Assembly (NCBI GenBank): GCA_030602245.1
Contig: JAUWAC010000009.1
Coordinates: 1-64,000 of the forward strand
Direction of reading: 5' to 3'
Length of the DNA stretch: 64,000 bases
From: Marinobacterium sp.
Lineage (GTDB): Bacteria > Pseudomonadota > Gammaproteobacteria > Pseudomonadales > Balneatricaceae
Shown here: piece by piece, positions 55,944 to 64,000 of the stretch
Layout of the letters: every line of letters begins with the position of its first letter
Position numbering within the stretch: position 1 is the first letter of the stretch
Notes under the pieces: generated by a model
Databases searched by the model: none
The model's input: only the letters and a program-made list of their open reading frames with translations
Told to the model about the DNA's origin: nothing
Made by a program: the position numbers and the translations under genes

Positions 55944-57236
55944 ATGCGTTTTCGTCGCACGCTGGGTGCCGGCCTGATCGGCGCCGCCCTGTTGTCCCCG
56001 CTGGCGCTGAGCAGTGCCGTGCACGCGGCCACCCCGAGCGCCGATGCGGTGGTCGAGCATTACGCCGACATGGCGCTGGCGAAGTACGAAGACTCCCTGA
56101 GCAGCGCCCGCGACCTGCTCGCCGCGGTCGATGCGCTGATCGCCACGCCGTCCGCAGAAACGCTCAGCGCCGCACGCACGGCCTGGATCAGGGCCCGCGT
56201 TCCCTATCAGCAGTCCGAGGCGTACCGCTTCGGTAACCCGGTGGTCGATGACTGGGAAGGGCGCGTCAACGCCTGGCCGTTGGACGAGGGTCTGATCGAT
56301 TACGTCGATACCGAACGCTATGGTACCGAGTCATACGAAAACCCGTTCTACACCGCCAACGTGATTGCCAATCCGACGCTGGAGATCAGCGGCCAAACCA
56401 TCGATGCCCGTGACATCACGCCGGAACTGATCCGCCAGCTGCATGAGATCGACGGTGTCGAGGCCAACGTCGCCAGCGGCTATCACGCTATCGAGTTTCT
56501 GCTCTGGGGCCAGGACCTGCACGGTACCAACCCGGGCGCGGGCGAACGTCCCTGGACCGATTTCGACAGCGAAAACTGCAGCAACGGTCACTGCGAACGC
56601 CGCGCGCAGTACCTCAGAAGCGCGACCGAGCTGCTGATCAGCGACCTCGAGGAGATCGTAGCGGCATGGCGCGACGGCGGTGACGCCCGTGCATTCCTCG
56701 AACAGAAGAGCGGTACCGAAGGGCTCGCCGTCATCACCACCGGCATGGGCAGTCTGGCCTACGGCGAACTCGGCGGCGAGCGCACCAAGCTCGGCCTGAT
56801 GCTGCACGACCCGGAAGAGGAGCACGATTGCTTCTCCGACAACACCCACTGGTCGCACTACTACGACGCGAAGGGGATTCAGAACGTCTATCTGGGCCAG
56901 TACACCCGCCTTGACGGCACGCGCATAGAGGGGCCGTCGCTGTCCGATCTGGTCGCGGCAACCGATCCGGCACTGGATCAGAAGATGCGTGACCATCTGG
57001 CCGCCACGCAGCAGCGCGCGCAGGCGATGGTCGACTCCGCTGAGGCCGGCGCGCCGTTTGATGTCATGATCGCCCCCGGCAACGTCGAAGGCGGCCAGCT
57101 GGTACAGCGTTTCGTTGATGCGCTGGTTGCCCAGACCGGCGTGACCGAAGAGGTGATCGCGGCACTGGAACTCGGCGACGTACACGTCGAAGGCTCCGAC
57201 AGCCTCGATAACCCGGCAGCCGTCACCGCTCAGTAA
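55944..57236 (+). CDS. Imelysin-family periplasmic protein (IrpA-like), first copy
   Basis: 430-residue secreted protein. The signal peptide ends about VHAAT. The family motif GxHxxE is present as GYHAIEFLLWG at 179-189, with WPLDEGLIDYV before it. Imelysin proteins bind metal or are linked to iron uptake; P. aeruginosa IcmP belongs here. Behind a Fur box and leading a four-gene operon, so an iron-starvation role is likely. Confidence 0.9.
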   Translation: MRFRRTLGAGLIGAALLSPLALSSAVHAATPSADAVVEHYADMALAKYEDSLSSARDLLAAVDALIATPSAETLSAARTAWIRARVPYQQSEAYRFGNPVVDDWEGRVNAWPLDEGLIDYVDTERYGTESYENPFYTANVIANPTLEISGQTIDARDITPELIRQLHEIDGVEANVASGYHAIEFLLWGQDLHGTNPGAGERPWTDFDSENCSNGHCERRAQYLRSATELLISDLEEIVAAWRDGGDARAFLEQKSGTEGLAVITTGMGSLAYGELGGERTKLGLMLHDPEEEHDCFSDNTHWSHYYDAKGIQNVYLGQYTRLDGTRIEGPSLSDLVAATDPALDQKMRDHLAATQQRAQAMVDSAEAGAPFDVMIAPGNVEGGQLVQRFVDALVAQTGVTEEVIAALELGDVHVEGSDSLDNPAAVTAQ

Positions 57237-57247
57237 AGGACGAGGCG

Positions 57248-58669
57248 TTGAGGCCGCGCGTGCGTTACCTGCTGTCGCTCTGCCTGCTGCCGTTGCTGCA
57301 GGCACCGGCGCAGGCAGCAGATCCCTCGGCTCTGGCCGGGGGCGAGACAACCTTTACCGGCCGCATGGACCGGCAGGCGTTCTCGCACCCGGCGGCCAAT
57401 CTCGATCTGCACGCGCGGATGGATTTTCTGCTCGGCAAGGCGATCTTCGAGAAGATCTGGGTGCCGGCCCCGGCCTCGACCACCGCCAGCGATGGCCTTG
57501 GCCCACTGCACAACGCGCGTTCGTGCAGCCAGTGCCATGTCAACGCCGGACGCGGCCATCCGAATGTGGATAACCCCGGCAACAGCGCATCACTGCTGCG
57601 CCTGAGCGTCGCGCCCAATACCGATGCCGAACGCGCACTGGCGCAGCGTAACGGCGTTGTCGGCGACCCCACCTACGGCACCCAGCTGCAGACCTTCGCC
57701 ACCGCCGGTCTGCAACCGGAAGGGCGGCTGGCGATCGACTACGAATACCATCAGGTCAGGTTGGCTGACGGTACCCGTGTCGAACTCAGAAAGCCCATCA
57801 CACGGATTACCGAGGCCCGTTACGGTGATTTCCATCCCGCCCTGCGCAGCTCGCTGCGCATCGCACCGGCGATGATCGGTCTGGGCCTGCTCGAGCGTAT
57901 CCCGGAGCACCGACTCGAGGCCTTATCCGACCCCGACGACGCCGATGGTGACGGCATCTCCGGGCGGATCAACCGGGTCTACGATCGCGCCAGCGCCAGC
58001 TACCGCTACGGTCGCTTCGGCTGGAAAGCCGGTCACGCCTCGCTGGCGCAGCAAAACGCCGACGCCCTGAATAACGACCTCGGCATCGGCAACCCGCTCT
58101 ATCCCTCCGCGTATGGCAACTGCACCGCACGCCAGAGCGACTGCCTGCGCCAGCTCAACGGCAACACAGCGCAGCAGGATGGACTCGAGGCCTCGGCGGA
58201 GATGATGCGGGTGCTCGAGTTCTATACCGCCCATCTTGCCGTCCCGGCAGCGCGCACCGAACAAAGCCCGCAGGCCCGACACGGACGCCAGCTGTTCCAT
58301 CAGGCCGGTTGCGCCGCCTGTCACGTCCCGGCCCATGTCACGGCCGCAGACCCGGACAACCCGGCGCTCGGCGAACAGCGGATTGAGCCCTACACGGACC
58401 TGCTACTGCACGATATGGGGGAGGGCCTGGCCGATAACCACCGCGAATTCGATGCGCAGGGACAGGAGTGGCGTACGGCGCCGCTGTGGGGGATCGGGCT
58501 CAGCGCCGCCATCAACGGCAACCATTACTATCTGCACGATGGCCGGGCACGCACCCTGCTCGAAGCCATCCTCTGGCACGGGGGCGAAGCCGAACCGGCG
58601 CGCAACCGGGTTATCAACATGAGTGAATACGACCGGACAGCGTTGCTCCGGTTTCTGGAGTCATTATGA
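57248..58669 (+). CDS. Di-haem oxidoreductase (DUF1111-type)
   Basis: 473-residue secreted c-type cytochrome. Signal peptide to about AQAAD; haem sites CSQCH (93-97) and CAACH (near 355). SDGLGPLHNARSCSQCHVNAG and LHDGRARTLLEAILWHGGEA are typical of this family. Start is a TTG at 57248 with AAAGGA upstream; a GTG at 57260 is also possible. Encoded between two imelysin genes, it probably moves electrons for iron handling; the exact reaction is unknown. Confidence 0.88.
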   Translation: MRPRVRYLLSLCLLPLLQAPAQAADPSALAGGETTFTGRMDRQAFSHPAANLDLHARMDFLLGKAIFEKIWVPAPASTTASDGLGPLHNARSCSQCHVNAGRGHPNVDNPGNSASLLRLSVAPNTDAERALAQRNGVVGDPTYGTQLQTFATAGLQPEGRLAIDYEYHQVRLADGTRVELRKPITRITEARYGDFHPALRSSLRIAPAMIGLGLLERIPEHRLEALSDPDDADGDGISGRINRVYDRASASYRYGRFGWKAGHASLAQQNADALNNDLGIGNPLYPSAYGNCTARQSDCLRQLNGNTAQQDGLEASAEMMRVLEFYTAHLAVPAARTEQSPQARHGRQLFHQAGCAACHVPAHVTAADPDNPALGEQRIEPYTDLLLHDMGEGLADNHREFDAQGQEWRTAPLWGIGLSAAINGNHYYLHDGRARTLLEAILWHGGEAEPARNRVINMSEYDRTALLRFLESL

Positions 58670-59769
58670 AGGTACGATCCAACAGCAGTCTTATTCCGGT
58701 GCTTGCCGGCGCGGGCGCCCTGTTCGTTCTCGCCGGGTTACTGCATGCCGGCACGGCCAGTGCCGCGCCGGTTACGTGGGAAAACTACAACCGCGAAACG
58801 ATCCGGCACGACATTCTGCCGGCGTATCAGCAGCTGGCTGATGAGGCTCAGACACTGGCAGACGCGGCTGATGCCCTCTGCCAGTCTCCCGATGCGGCGG
58901 CGCTTGCGCGCACCCGGCAGGCGTTCAACGACACGCTCGCGGCCTGGCAGGGCATCTCGGCAGTGCAGTTCGGGCCGATCCAGTTCCTGATGCGCAACTA
59001 CGCGATCCAGTACTGGCCCGACCGTAAAAGCATCGGCCGGCGCCAGCTGCAGGCGGTGCTCGACATGCCGGCGGATACCCGGTTTGACGACCGCTTTTTC
59101 CACCACGCCAGCGTCTCCATCAAGGGACTGCCGGCGCTGGAGCAGCTGCTGTACCGGGATGACGCGCTGACCCGACTGCAGGGGCCGGGGCTCGATTGCC
59201 GCCTGACAGAGGCGATCGCCGGCAACGTCGCCGGGATGACACGCGGCGTCTACACCGACTGGCAGCAGGGCTACGAGCAGATGCTGTCAGCCACCCCCGA
59301 TGATGACGACGAGATGAGCGCCGTACCGGAACTCAGCGTCGATCTGATGAAGTCGCTGGTGGAGCCGATCGAGCTGATTCGCGATACCAAACTGCTCGCA
59401 GTGATGGGCCGAGGCCCAGACGCCACGTACCCGCACCGCGCGGAAAGCTGGATGAGTGAGCGTTCACTTTCGAATATACGCATCAATATCGAAGCCGCGC
59501 AACGGCTTTACCACGGAGAGACCGCGGGGCTCGACAGGTTACTGCGTCAGGCCGGCGAAGATGAACTGGCGGCACGCATCAGCGCGCAGTTTGAACGCAT
59601 CGAACAGCAGCTCGCGCCTCTGGGCGACTCTCTGCTCCGTGCGCTGGAGCAGGACTACGACGCCCTCGGTGCCGTTGCCACCGAGCTGAAAACGCTCAAC
59701 AGTCTGCTCAACGAAGCGATGTTGGCACTGAACGTACAACTGGGGTTCAACAGCCGTGATGGAGATTAA
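58666..59769 (+). CDS. Imelysin-family protein, second copy with altered motif
   Basis: 367-residue secreted protein (signal peptide to about ASAAP). It aligns with the imelysin fold, but the GxHxxE motif reads GLPALE at 154-159: the histidine is a proline. The two copies of the operon are thus unlikely to bind metal in the same way. Coupled to the di-haem gene by an ATGA overlap. Confidence 0.85.
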   Translation: MKVRSNSSLIPVLAGAGALFVLAGLLHAGTASAAPVTWENYNRETIRHDILPAYQQLADEAQTLADAADALCQSPDAAALARTRQAFNDTLAAWQGISAVQFGPIQFLMRNYAIQYWPDRKSIGRRQLQAVLDMPADTRFDDRFFHHASVSIKGLPALEQLLYRDDALTRLQGPGLDCRLTEAIAGNVAGMTRGVYTDWQQGYEQMLSATPDDDDEMSAVPELSVDLMKSLVEPIELIRDTKLLAVMGRGPDATYPHRAESWMSERSLSNIRINIEAAQRLYHGETAGLDRLLRQAGEDELAARISAQFERIEQQLAPLGDSLLRALEQDYDALGAVATELKTLNSLLNEAMLALNVQLGFNSRDGD

Positions 59770-60889
59770 TCGCCGCCGCCTGCTGCAACTGCTCGCCGGC
59801 AGCGCGGCCCTGAGTGCGCTGCCCGGCACAGCCTTCGCGGCGGTGCCAGACACAGCCGCCAACATTCTGATCGCCAGTGCGGCAGACGACCGCGACGGCA
59901 ACCACTGGCTGATCGTCATGACCGATATGGGCGAGCAACGCCTGCGCCATCCTCTGCCGGCGCGCGCGCACCATGTTGCCGCGCACCCGCAGCGCCCGCT
60001 GATCGCCGTCGTCGCCCGCCGACCGGGCTATTACATCGATCTGGTCGATTACCGCAGCGGCCGGCTGCTGCGCCGTATCGAGCCACAGCCCGGACGCCAC
60101 TTCTACGGTCATGCGATCTTTTCCCCCGACGGCGACGGTCTGCTGGCCACCGAAATGGATATCGCCAGCGGGCAGGGGCGCGTCACACGTTATGACATCG
60201 ACGGCGGCGCGACACCGACCCGGGACTTCGCCAGCCACGGTATCGGCCCGCACGAGCTGCTGCTGGCGTCGGATGGTCAGCGTCTGATCGTCGCCAACGG
60301 CGGTATCCTCACCGACGGTCGCGACAAGCTCAATATCGAGACCATGCAGCCGTCGCTGGCCTACCTGGCGCTCGACAGCGGTCAGCTGCTCGAACAGCGC
60401 TTCCTGCCGCCACAGCACCACCAGCTCAGCATTCGCCATATGGATGTCAATGCGCGGGGCGAGGTGATTATTGCACTGCAGTATCAGGGGCCCATGGAGG
60501 ATGACAAACCGCTGGTGGCCGTTCACCGACGCGGTGACGCGATCAAGTTGCTGCAGGCGCCGGCGCCGATCAACCGCCAGATGGCGCAGTACTGCGGCAG
60601 TGCCCGCTTCGATCAGAGTGGACGCATCGCGGCCGTCAGCGCACCGCGCGGCAATCTGGTGACGTTCTGGGATCTGCAACAGGATCGCTTTCTGACCAGC
60701 CTGAGTGCCAGCGACGGCTGTGGCCTGGCCGCCACTCAGGAACCCGGCTGCTTCATTGTCAGTACCGGCCGCGGCCGCTGCTACGCGCTCTATCCGGCGG
60801 AGGATTATCGTGAACCGCTGCTGCTGCCGCCACCACTCAGTGAGCTGGCGTGGGATAACCACATGGCGCTGTTCACGGCCGTGAGCTGA
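59759..60889 (+). CDS. DUF1513 family periplasmic protein (predicted beta-propeller)
   Basis: 376 residues. NRRRLLQLLAGSAALSALPGTAFA is a twin-arginine-like signal peptide, so export through the Tat system at 431-1886 is plausible. The mature part has repeated propeller-like strands (VAAHPQRPLIAVVARRP, HAIFSPDGDGLLATE). The ATG at 59759 or a GTG at 59756 starts it, overlapping the previous gene. DUF1513 genes commonly end this imelysin operon. Confidence 0.85.
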   Translation: MEINRRRLLQLLAGSAALSALPGTAFAAVPDTAANILIASAADDRDGNHWLIVMTDMGEQRLRHPLPARAHHVAAHPQRPLIAVVARRPGYYIDLVDYRSGRLLRRIEPQPGRHFYGHAIFSPDGDGLLATEMDIASGQGRVTRYDIDGGATPTRDFASHGIGPHELLLASDGQRLIVANGGILTDGRDKLNIETMQPSLAYLALDSGQLLEQRFLPPQHHQLSIRHMDVNARGEVIIALQYQGPMEDDKPLVAVHRRGDAIKLLQAPAPINRQMAQYCGSARFDQSGRIAAVSAPRGNLVTFWDLQQDRFLTSLSASDGCGLAATQEPGCFIVSTGRGRCYALYPAEDYREPLLLPPPLSELAWDNHMALFTAVS

Positions 60890-61036
60890 GTCCACGTACC
60901 GCTGACAGCGGGGCGTCGGCGGTGATAACTGACGACTACGGCGCCTGGCAATCCGGCGCTGCTCACGCACAGGCCGCCGCAAACGGGCTTTCCGGGTTCT
61001 GCGGTCAGGGCGTTCCGGGCCGACGGCGGCGAGGGC

Positions 61037-63406
61037 TTACGCCTTCGCCTTCGCGATCTCACGCAGCCGTTTGACGATCTGTGCGCCCATGCTGCGCTGG
61101 GTGAAGTGCCCATCCTCCTTCAGGCGTCCTGCCGGCTTGCCGGTCAGAATCTCCAGGCACTCATCGACGGTCGCCACCGCCAGCACCCGGAACTGGCCGT
61201 CGCGCACCGCGTCCACGACCTCACGCTTGAGCATCAGGTTGCGCACGTTCGCGCGCGGGATGATGACACCCTGCTTGCCGGTCAGGCCGCGGGTCTGGCA
61301 GAGCCGGAAAAAGCCTTCGATCTTCTCGTTGACCCCGCCGATCGCCTGCACCTCGCCATACTGGTTGATGGAACCGGTCAGTGCATACTGCTGGCGGATC
61401 GGGATATGTGTCAGGGCCGAGATCAGGGTACAGATCTCGGCCAGCGATGCACTGTCGCCGTCGATGTAGCCGTAGGACTGCTCGAGTGCAATGCTGGCCG
61501 ACAGCGTCAGCGGAAAATCGCGCGCGTACTTGTGGCCAAGATAGCCGGACAGAATCAGCACGCCTTTGGAGTGAATCGGCTGACCCAGCGCGACTTCACG
61601 CTCGATATCGACAATGCCACGGGTACCGGGGTGTACCGTGGCCGTAATCCGGGCCGGGGTGCCGAAGGCGACATCGCCGACCTGCAATACGGTCAGACCG
61701 TTCGATTTCCCGACCGCTTCGCCGTCGGTATCGATCAGCACGGTTTCGTTGAGGATGCCGTCGAGGATCTTCTGCGCCAGCCGTCCGGTGCGTTTTTCCT
61801 TCGCGGCGAGGGCATGTTCCACGTGGATCGCATTGATCAGCTCGTCGCCGTTCTGCTTGCGCCGGTAATCGGCCTCACAGAGCAGGTCGACCAGCTCGCC
61901 GATATGCGCCGACAGCAGCTCCTGATCCTCGGCCAGCCGTGAACTGTGTTCCACCAGCCGCGCGACACCTTCGCGGGTCAGCGGGGCCAGATTCTCTTCG
62001 CTGGCCAGGGTCTTCATCAGGCGCGCGTACTGGCGGATCGAGTGTGGGCTGCGCTTCACGTCCTCGTCGAAATCAACAACCACCCGGAACATCTTTTCGA
62101 AGTCGTGATCCAGCTCCTGCAGCAGGTAGTAGGTGTCGCGACCGCCGATCAGGACGATTTTGACATCCAGCGGTACCGGCTCCGGATTCAGCGTGATGGT
62201 CGTCAGGCCGGTGTATTCATTCACCGGGTTCTCGATGCGGATCTCATGCGCCTTCAATGCCCGCTTCAGCGCACCGTAGACAAACGGCTGCTCGAGCAGT
62301 TTTTCCGCTTCCAGTACCAGATAGCCGCCGTTGGCGCGGTGCAGGGCACCGGAGCGAATGAGCTGATAGTTGGTCACCATCGCGCCCATTTCGCTGGTGT
62401 ACTCGATGCGGCCAAACAGGTTGTCATAGCTCGGATGTGCTTCGAACACCACCGGGGCGCCTTTGGTCTTGTCGTTGTCGACCAGCACGTTGACGCCATA
62501 GTTCTCTTCCAGCCAGGCCCGGCGGGCCGCGTCGGTTTTCGCTTCTACCGCCCCATCGGCCACCAGCTCGGCGCCGTTCTTGACCAGATCCCGTTCCATC
62601 GCCGCCAGATAGGCCGGCACGCCGGACAGGTTGGTATAGCGTTCTTTCAGTGCCTGTATCAACGGGGAGACCGCCTGTCGCGCGGTATCGTGTTCAAGCG
62701 TACGGAGCTGCTCCGCGGCTTCGCGGCGCCATTTCGGCAGCTCGGTGAGGTGATCGTTCAGCAGATCCTCGAGCTCCGCGATATTGCGCTGAAACGCCTC
62801 ACGCTCCTCCTCGGGCAGCGCCGAGAACTGCGCCTCATCCATCGCCTGACCGTTAGCGACCGGCGTGAAGCCGATCTGTCCGGCATCCCGGTACACCGCA
62901 ATGCTGTACTCGCGCCCGCGCTTTTCGACCACTTCGACCGCATCGTCGTAATGGCGATTGAAGTCACGTTCGATACGCGCTTTGAGCCGCTGGTACGCCG
63001 GACTCTCGAACGCGGCCGGCAGCTCGTTGAGGATGTCATCGAACAGGCGCCCCAGATCACGCCGGAAGCGCGCGGCCTTACCGGCCGGCAGTTTCAGGAT
63101 CTGCGGGTAGCGGCTGTCGCTGAGATTGTTCAGATAGCACCAGTCATAGGGCTTGTGCTGTTTTTTGGCCACGTTGCGCAGGTTGACCATCGCGAACGAG
63201 AAACGGCCGGTATGGGGATTACCCATGACGAAGAGGTTGTAGCCGGGGCGCTGCATGCCAACCCCGAACTCCATCGCTTCCAGTGCCCGCTCCTGACCAA
63301 AGAAGCCGGTGAAGGGTTCCAGCGTTTCGGTGGTACGAAAGGGGAGCAGATCGGTATCGCAGCTGCGATAGAGCGCCTCGGGTGAAAGTGGAGTGTGCTT
63401 ATCCAT
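61037..63406 (-). CDS. Lon-like ATP-dependent protease (LonB/YcbZ type)
   Basis: 789 residues. The N-terminal ATPase part has an unusual P-loop, GNPHTGRFS at about 62-70, in place of GxxGxGK(S/T), then a long helical insert (about 100-290). The C-terminal Lon domain has catalytic serine in GDSASLAE (near 648) and lysine in GGVNEKIEG (near 692). It is therefore probably proteolytic, with uncertain ATP use. It stands alone upstream of aroE. Confidence 0.9.
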   Translation of the reverse strand: MDKHTPLSPEALYRSCDTDLLPFRTTETLEPFTGFFGQERALEAMEFGVGMQRPGYNLFVMGNPHTGRFSFAMVNLRNVAKKQHKPYDWCYLNNLSDSRYPQILKLPAGKAARFRRDLGRLFDDILNELPAAFESPAYQRLKARIERDFNRHYDDAVEVVEKRGREYSIAVYRDAGQIGFTPVANGQAMDEAQFSALPEEEREAFQRNIAELEDLLNDHLTELPKWRREAAEQLRTLEHDTARQAVSPLIQALKERYTNLSGVPAYLAAMERDLVKNGAELVADGAVEAKTDAARRAWLEENYGVNVLVDNDKTKGAPVVFEAHPSYDNLFGRIEYTSEMGAMVTNYQLIRSGALHRANGGYLVLEAEKLLEQPFVYGALKRALKAHEIRIENPVNEYTGLTTITLNPEPVPLDVKIVLIGGRDTYYLLQELDHDFEKMFRVVVDFDEDVKRSPHSIRQYARLMKTLASEENLAPLTREGVARLVEHSSRLAEDQELLSAHIGELVDLLCEADYRRKQNGDELINAIHVEHALAAKEKRTGRLAQKILDGILNETVLIDTDGEAVGKSNGLTVLQVGDVAFGTPARITATVHPGTRGIVDIEREVALGQPIHSKGVLILSGYLGHKYARDFPLTLSASIALEQSYGYIDGDSASLAEICTLISALTHIPIRQQYALTGSINQYGEVQAIGGVNEKIEGFFRLCQTRGLTGKQGVIIPRANVRNLMLKREVVDAVRDGQFRVLAVATVDECLEILTGKPAGRLKEDGHFTQRSMGAQIVKRLREIAKAKA

Positions 63407-63535
63407 ACGACAGACCCACGGCAGAGAGTTTCACCCCGTTATACCGCCCAAGGCTTTGATTGCGCAAGGGAAGCGGCAAACAATGCCGGCATGCCGCGGG
63501 GGTCTGTCATCATCTGCGCGTGTCTTGATGCGGCC

Positions 63536-64000
63536 TCAGGGTGCCAACTGCGCGCGGATCTCGGCGATGACGCTGCGGGTTTCGGGCTTGATGCCGCGCC
63601 AGATGCGGAACGACTCGGCGGCCTGCTCGACCAGCATGCCCAGACCATCGATCACCTTGCCCGCCCCCTGCGCCTGTGCCCAGGCACAGAACGGCGTCGG
63701 CGCGGCGCCGTACATCATGTCGTAGCAAGCGGTGTGCGCTGCGACGATCTGCTCCGGCAGCGGGGGCAGATCGCCCTGCAGACTGGCCGATGTGCCATTG
63801 ACGATGACATCGAACGGACGCGCCTCGATCGCCTCGAACCCGCTGCTGCTGAGGCGACCCAGGTCAGCAAACAGCTGCGCCAGCTCATCCGCTCTCTCGA
63901 CCGTGCGGTTAGCGATCACTATCTCCGCAGTGCCCGCAGCAAGGAAAGGCTCGAGCACACCTCGCACCGCGCCACCAGCACCCAGCATCAGCACCCGAGC
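63536..64000 (-). CDS. aroE: Shikimate dehydrogenase AroE (N-terminal part beyond the window)
   Basis: Reduces 3-dehydroshikimate to shikimate in the aromatic pathway. The 154 visible residues are the NADP-binding half: [26 protein letters not shown] (with the NRT cofactor motif), [23 protein letters not shown] and the C-terminal [14 protein letters not shown]. The start and the catalytic lysine/aspartate half lie past base 64000. Confidence 0.94.
   Translation of the reverse strand, partial: ARVLMLGAGGAVRGVLEPFLAAGTAEIVIANRTVERADELAQLFADLGRLSSSGFEAIEARPFDVIVNGTSASLQGDLPPLPEQIVAAHTACYDMMYGAAPTPFCAWAQAQGAGKVIDGLGMLVEQAAESFRIWRGIKPETRSVIAEIRAQLAP

Noticed and set aside
61946-63385. A 479-codon frame antisense to the Lon-like protease
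   Set aside because: No family resemblance, no ribosome site, composition of a mirrored coding strand.

Overview
The window is chromosomal DNA of a high-GC gammaproteobacterium. Many gene neighbourhoods follow the order known from Pseudomonas: tat-hisE-hisI-ubiB, dsbA-cytochrome c4-engB-polA, pst-phoU next to ubiC-ubiA-phoB-phoR, hisB-H-A-F next to an AsmA-family gene, mutY and yggX, and znuA/zur-znuC-znuB. Marine or halophilic relatives of Pseudomonas (the Oceanospirillales/Pseudomonadales side) fit, but the genus cannot be fixed from sequence alone. There are no phage, IS or CRISPR signatures. Nearly all DNA is housekeeping and base composition is even.

Layout. 1-430: leader of an rRNA operon that runs off the left edge (minus strand), with two tandem sigma70 promoters and a boxA. 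431-6007 (minus): tatC, tatB, tatA, hisE, hisI, ubiB and a diguanylate cyclase gene broken by an 8-bp tandem duplication. 6133-8351: dsbA and cytochrome c4 (minus), engB (plus). 8549-15030: polA (minus), DUF2782 gene, thrB, and uvrD with a LexA-like box. 15189-16990: DASS transporter and a YciA-like thioesterase. 17121-29079: phosphate regulon, with Pho boxes before pstS and phoB, pstSCAB, a chemoreceptor, phoU, DUF1415 gene, ubiC, ubiA, phoB, phoR. 29019-33144: cysZ, small membrane genes, an oxidoreductase, a DUF416 operon, a LOG-family gene. 33234-38149: PhnD-like protein, GGDEF-EAL protein and a beta-barrel in overlapping frames, then a secreted DNA ligase. 38344-41204 (minus): hisB-H-A-F. 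41422-45071: AsmA family, mutY, yggX, tRNA-Phe. 45278-46859: SDR, a coiled-coil membrane protein, and a 43-residue membrane protein behind a sigma54-type promoter. 47091-50546: two identical tRNA-Leu(CAG) genes and the zinc-uptake locus around a perfect Zur palindrome. 50554-55535: MATE exporter, tag, YheV-like, prlC, gamma-carbonic anhydrase. 55485-55724: 120-bp tandem duplication. 55880-60889: Fur-controlled operon imelysin, di-haem protein, imelysin-like, DUF1513. 61037-64000 (minus): Lon-like protease and partial aroE.

How the parts work together. Metal and phosphate homeostasis dominate. PhoB/PhoR would act on the Pho boxes of pstS and phoB and perhaps the chemoreceptor. Zur controls znuA and zur-znuCB from one operator. 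Fur controls the imelysin operon. The least explained parts are the sigma54-type small-protein gene, the PhnD-like/GGDEF-EAL/beta-barrel operon, the frameshifted cyclase, and the 120-bp duplication behind the carbonic anhydrase gene.
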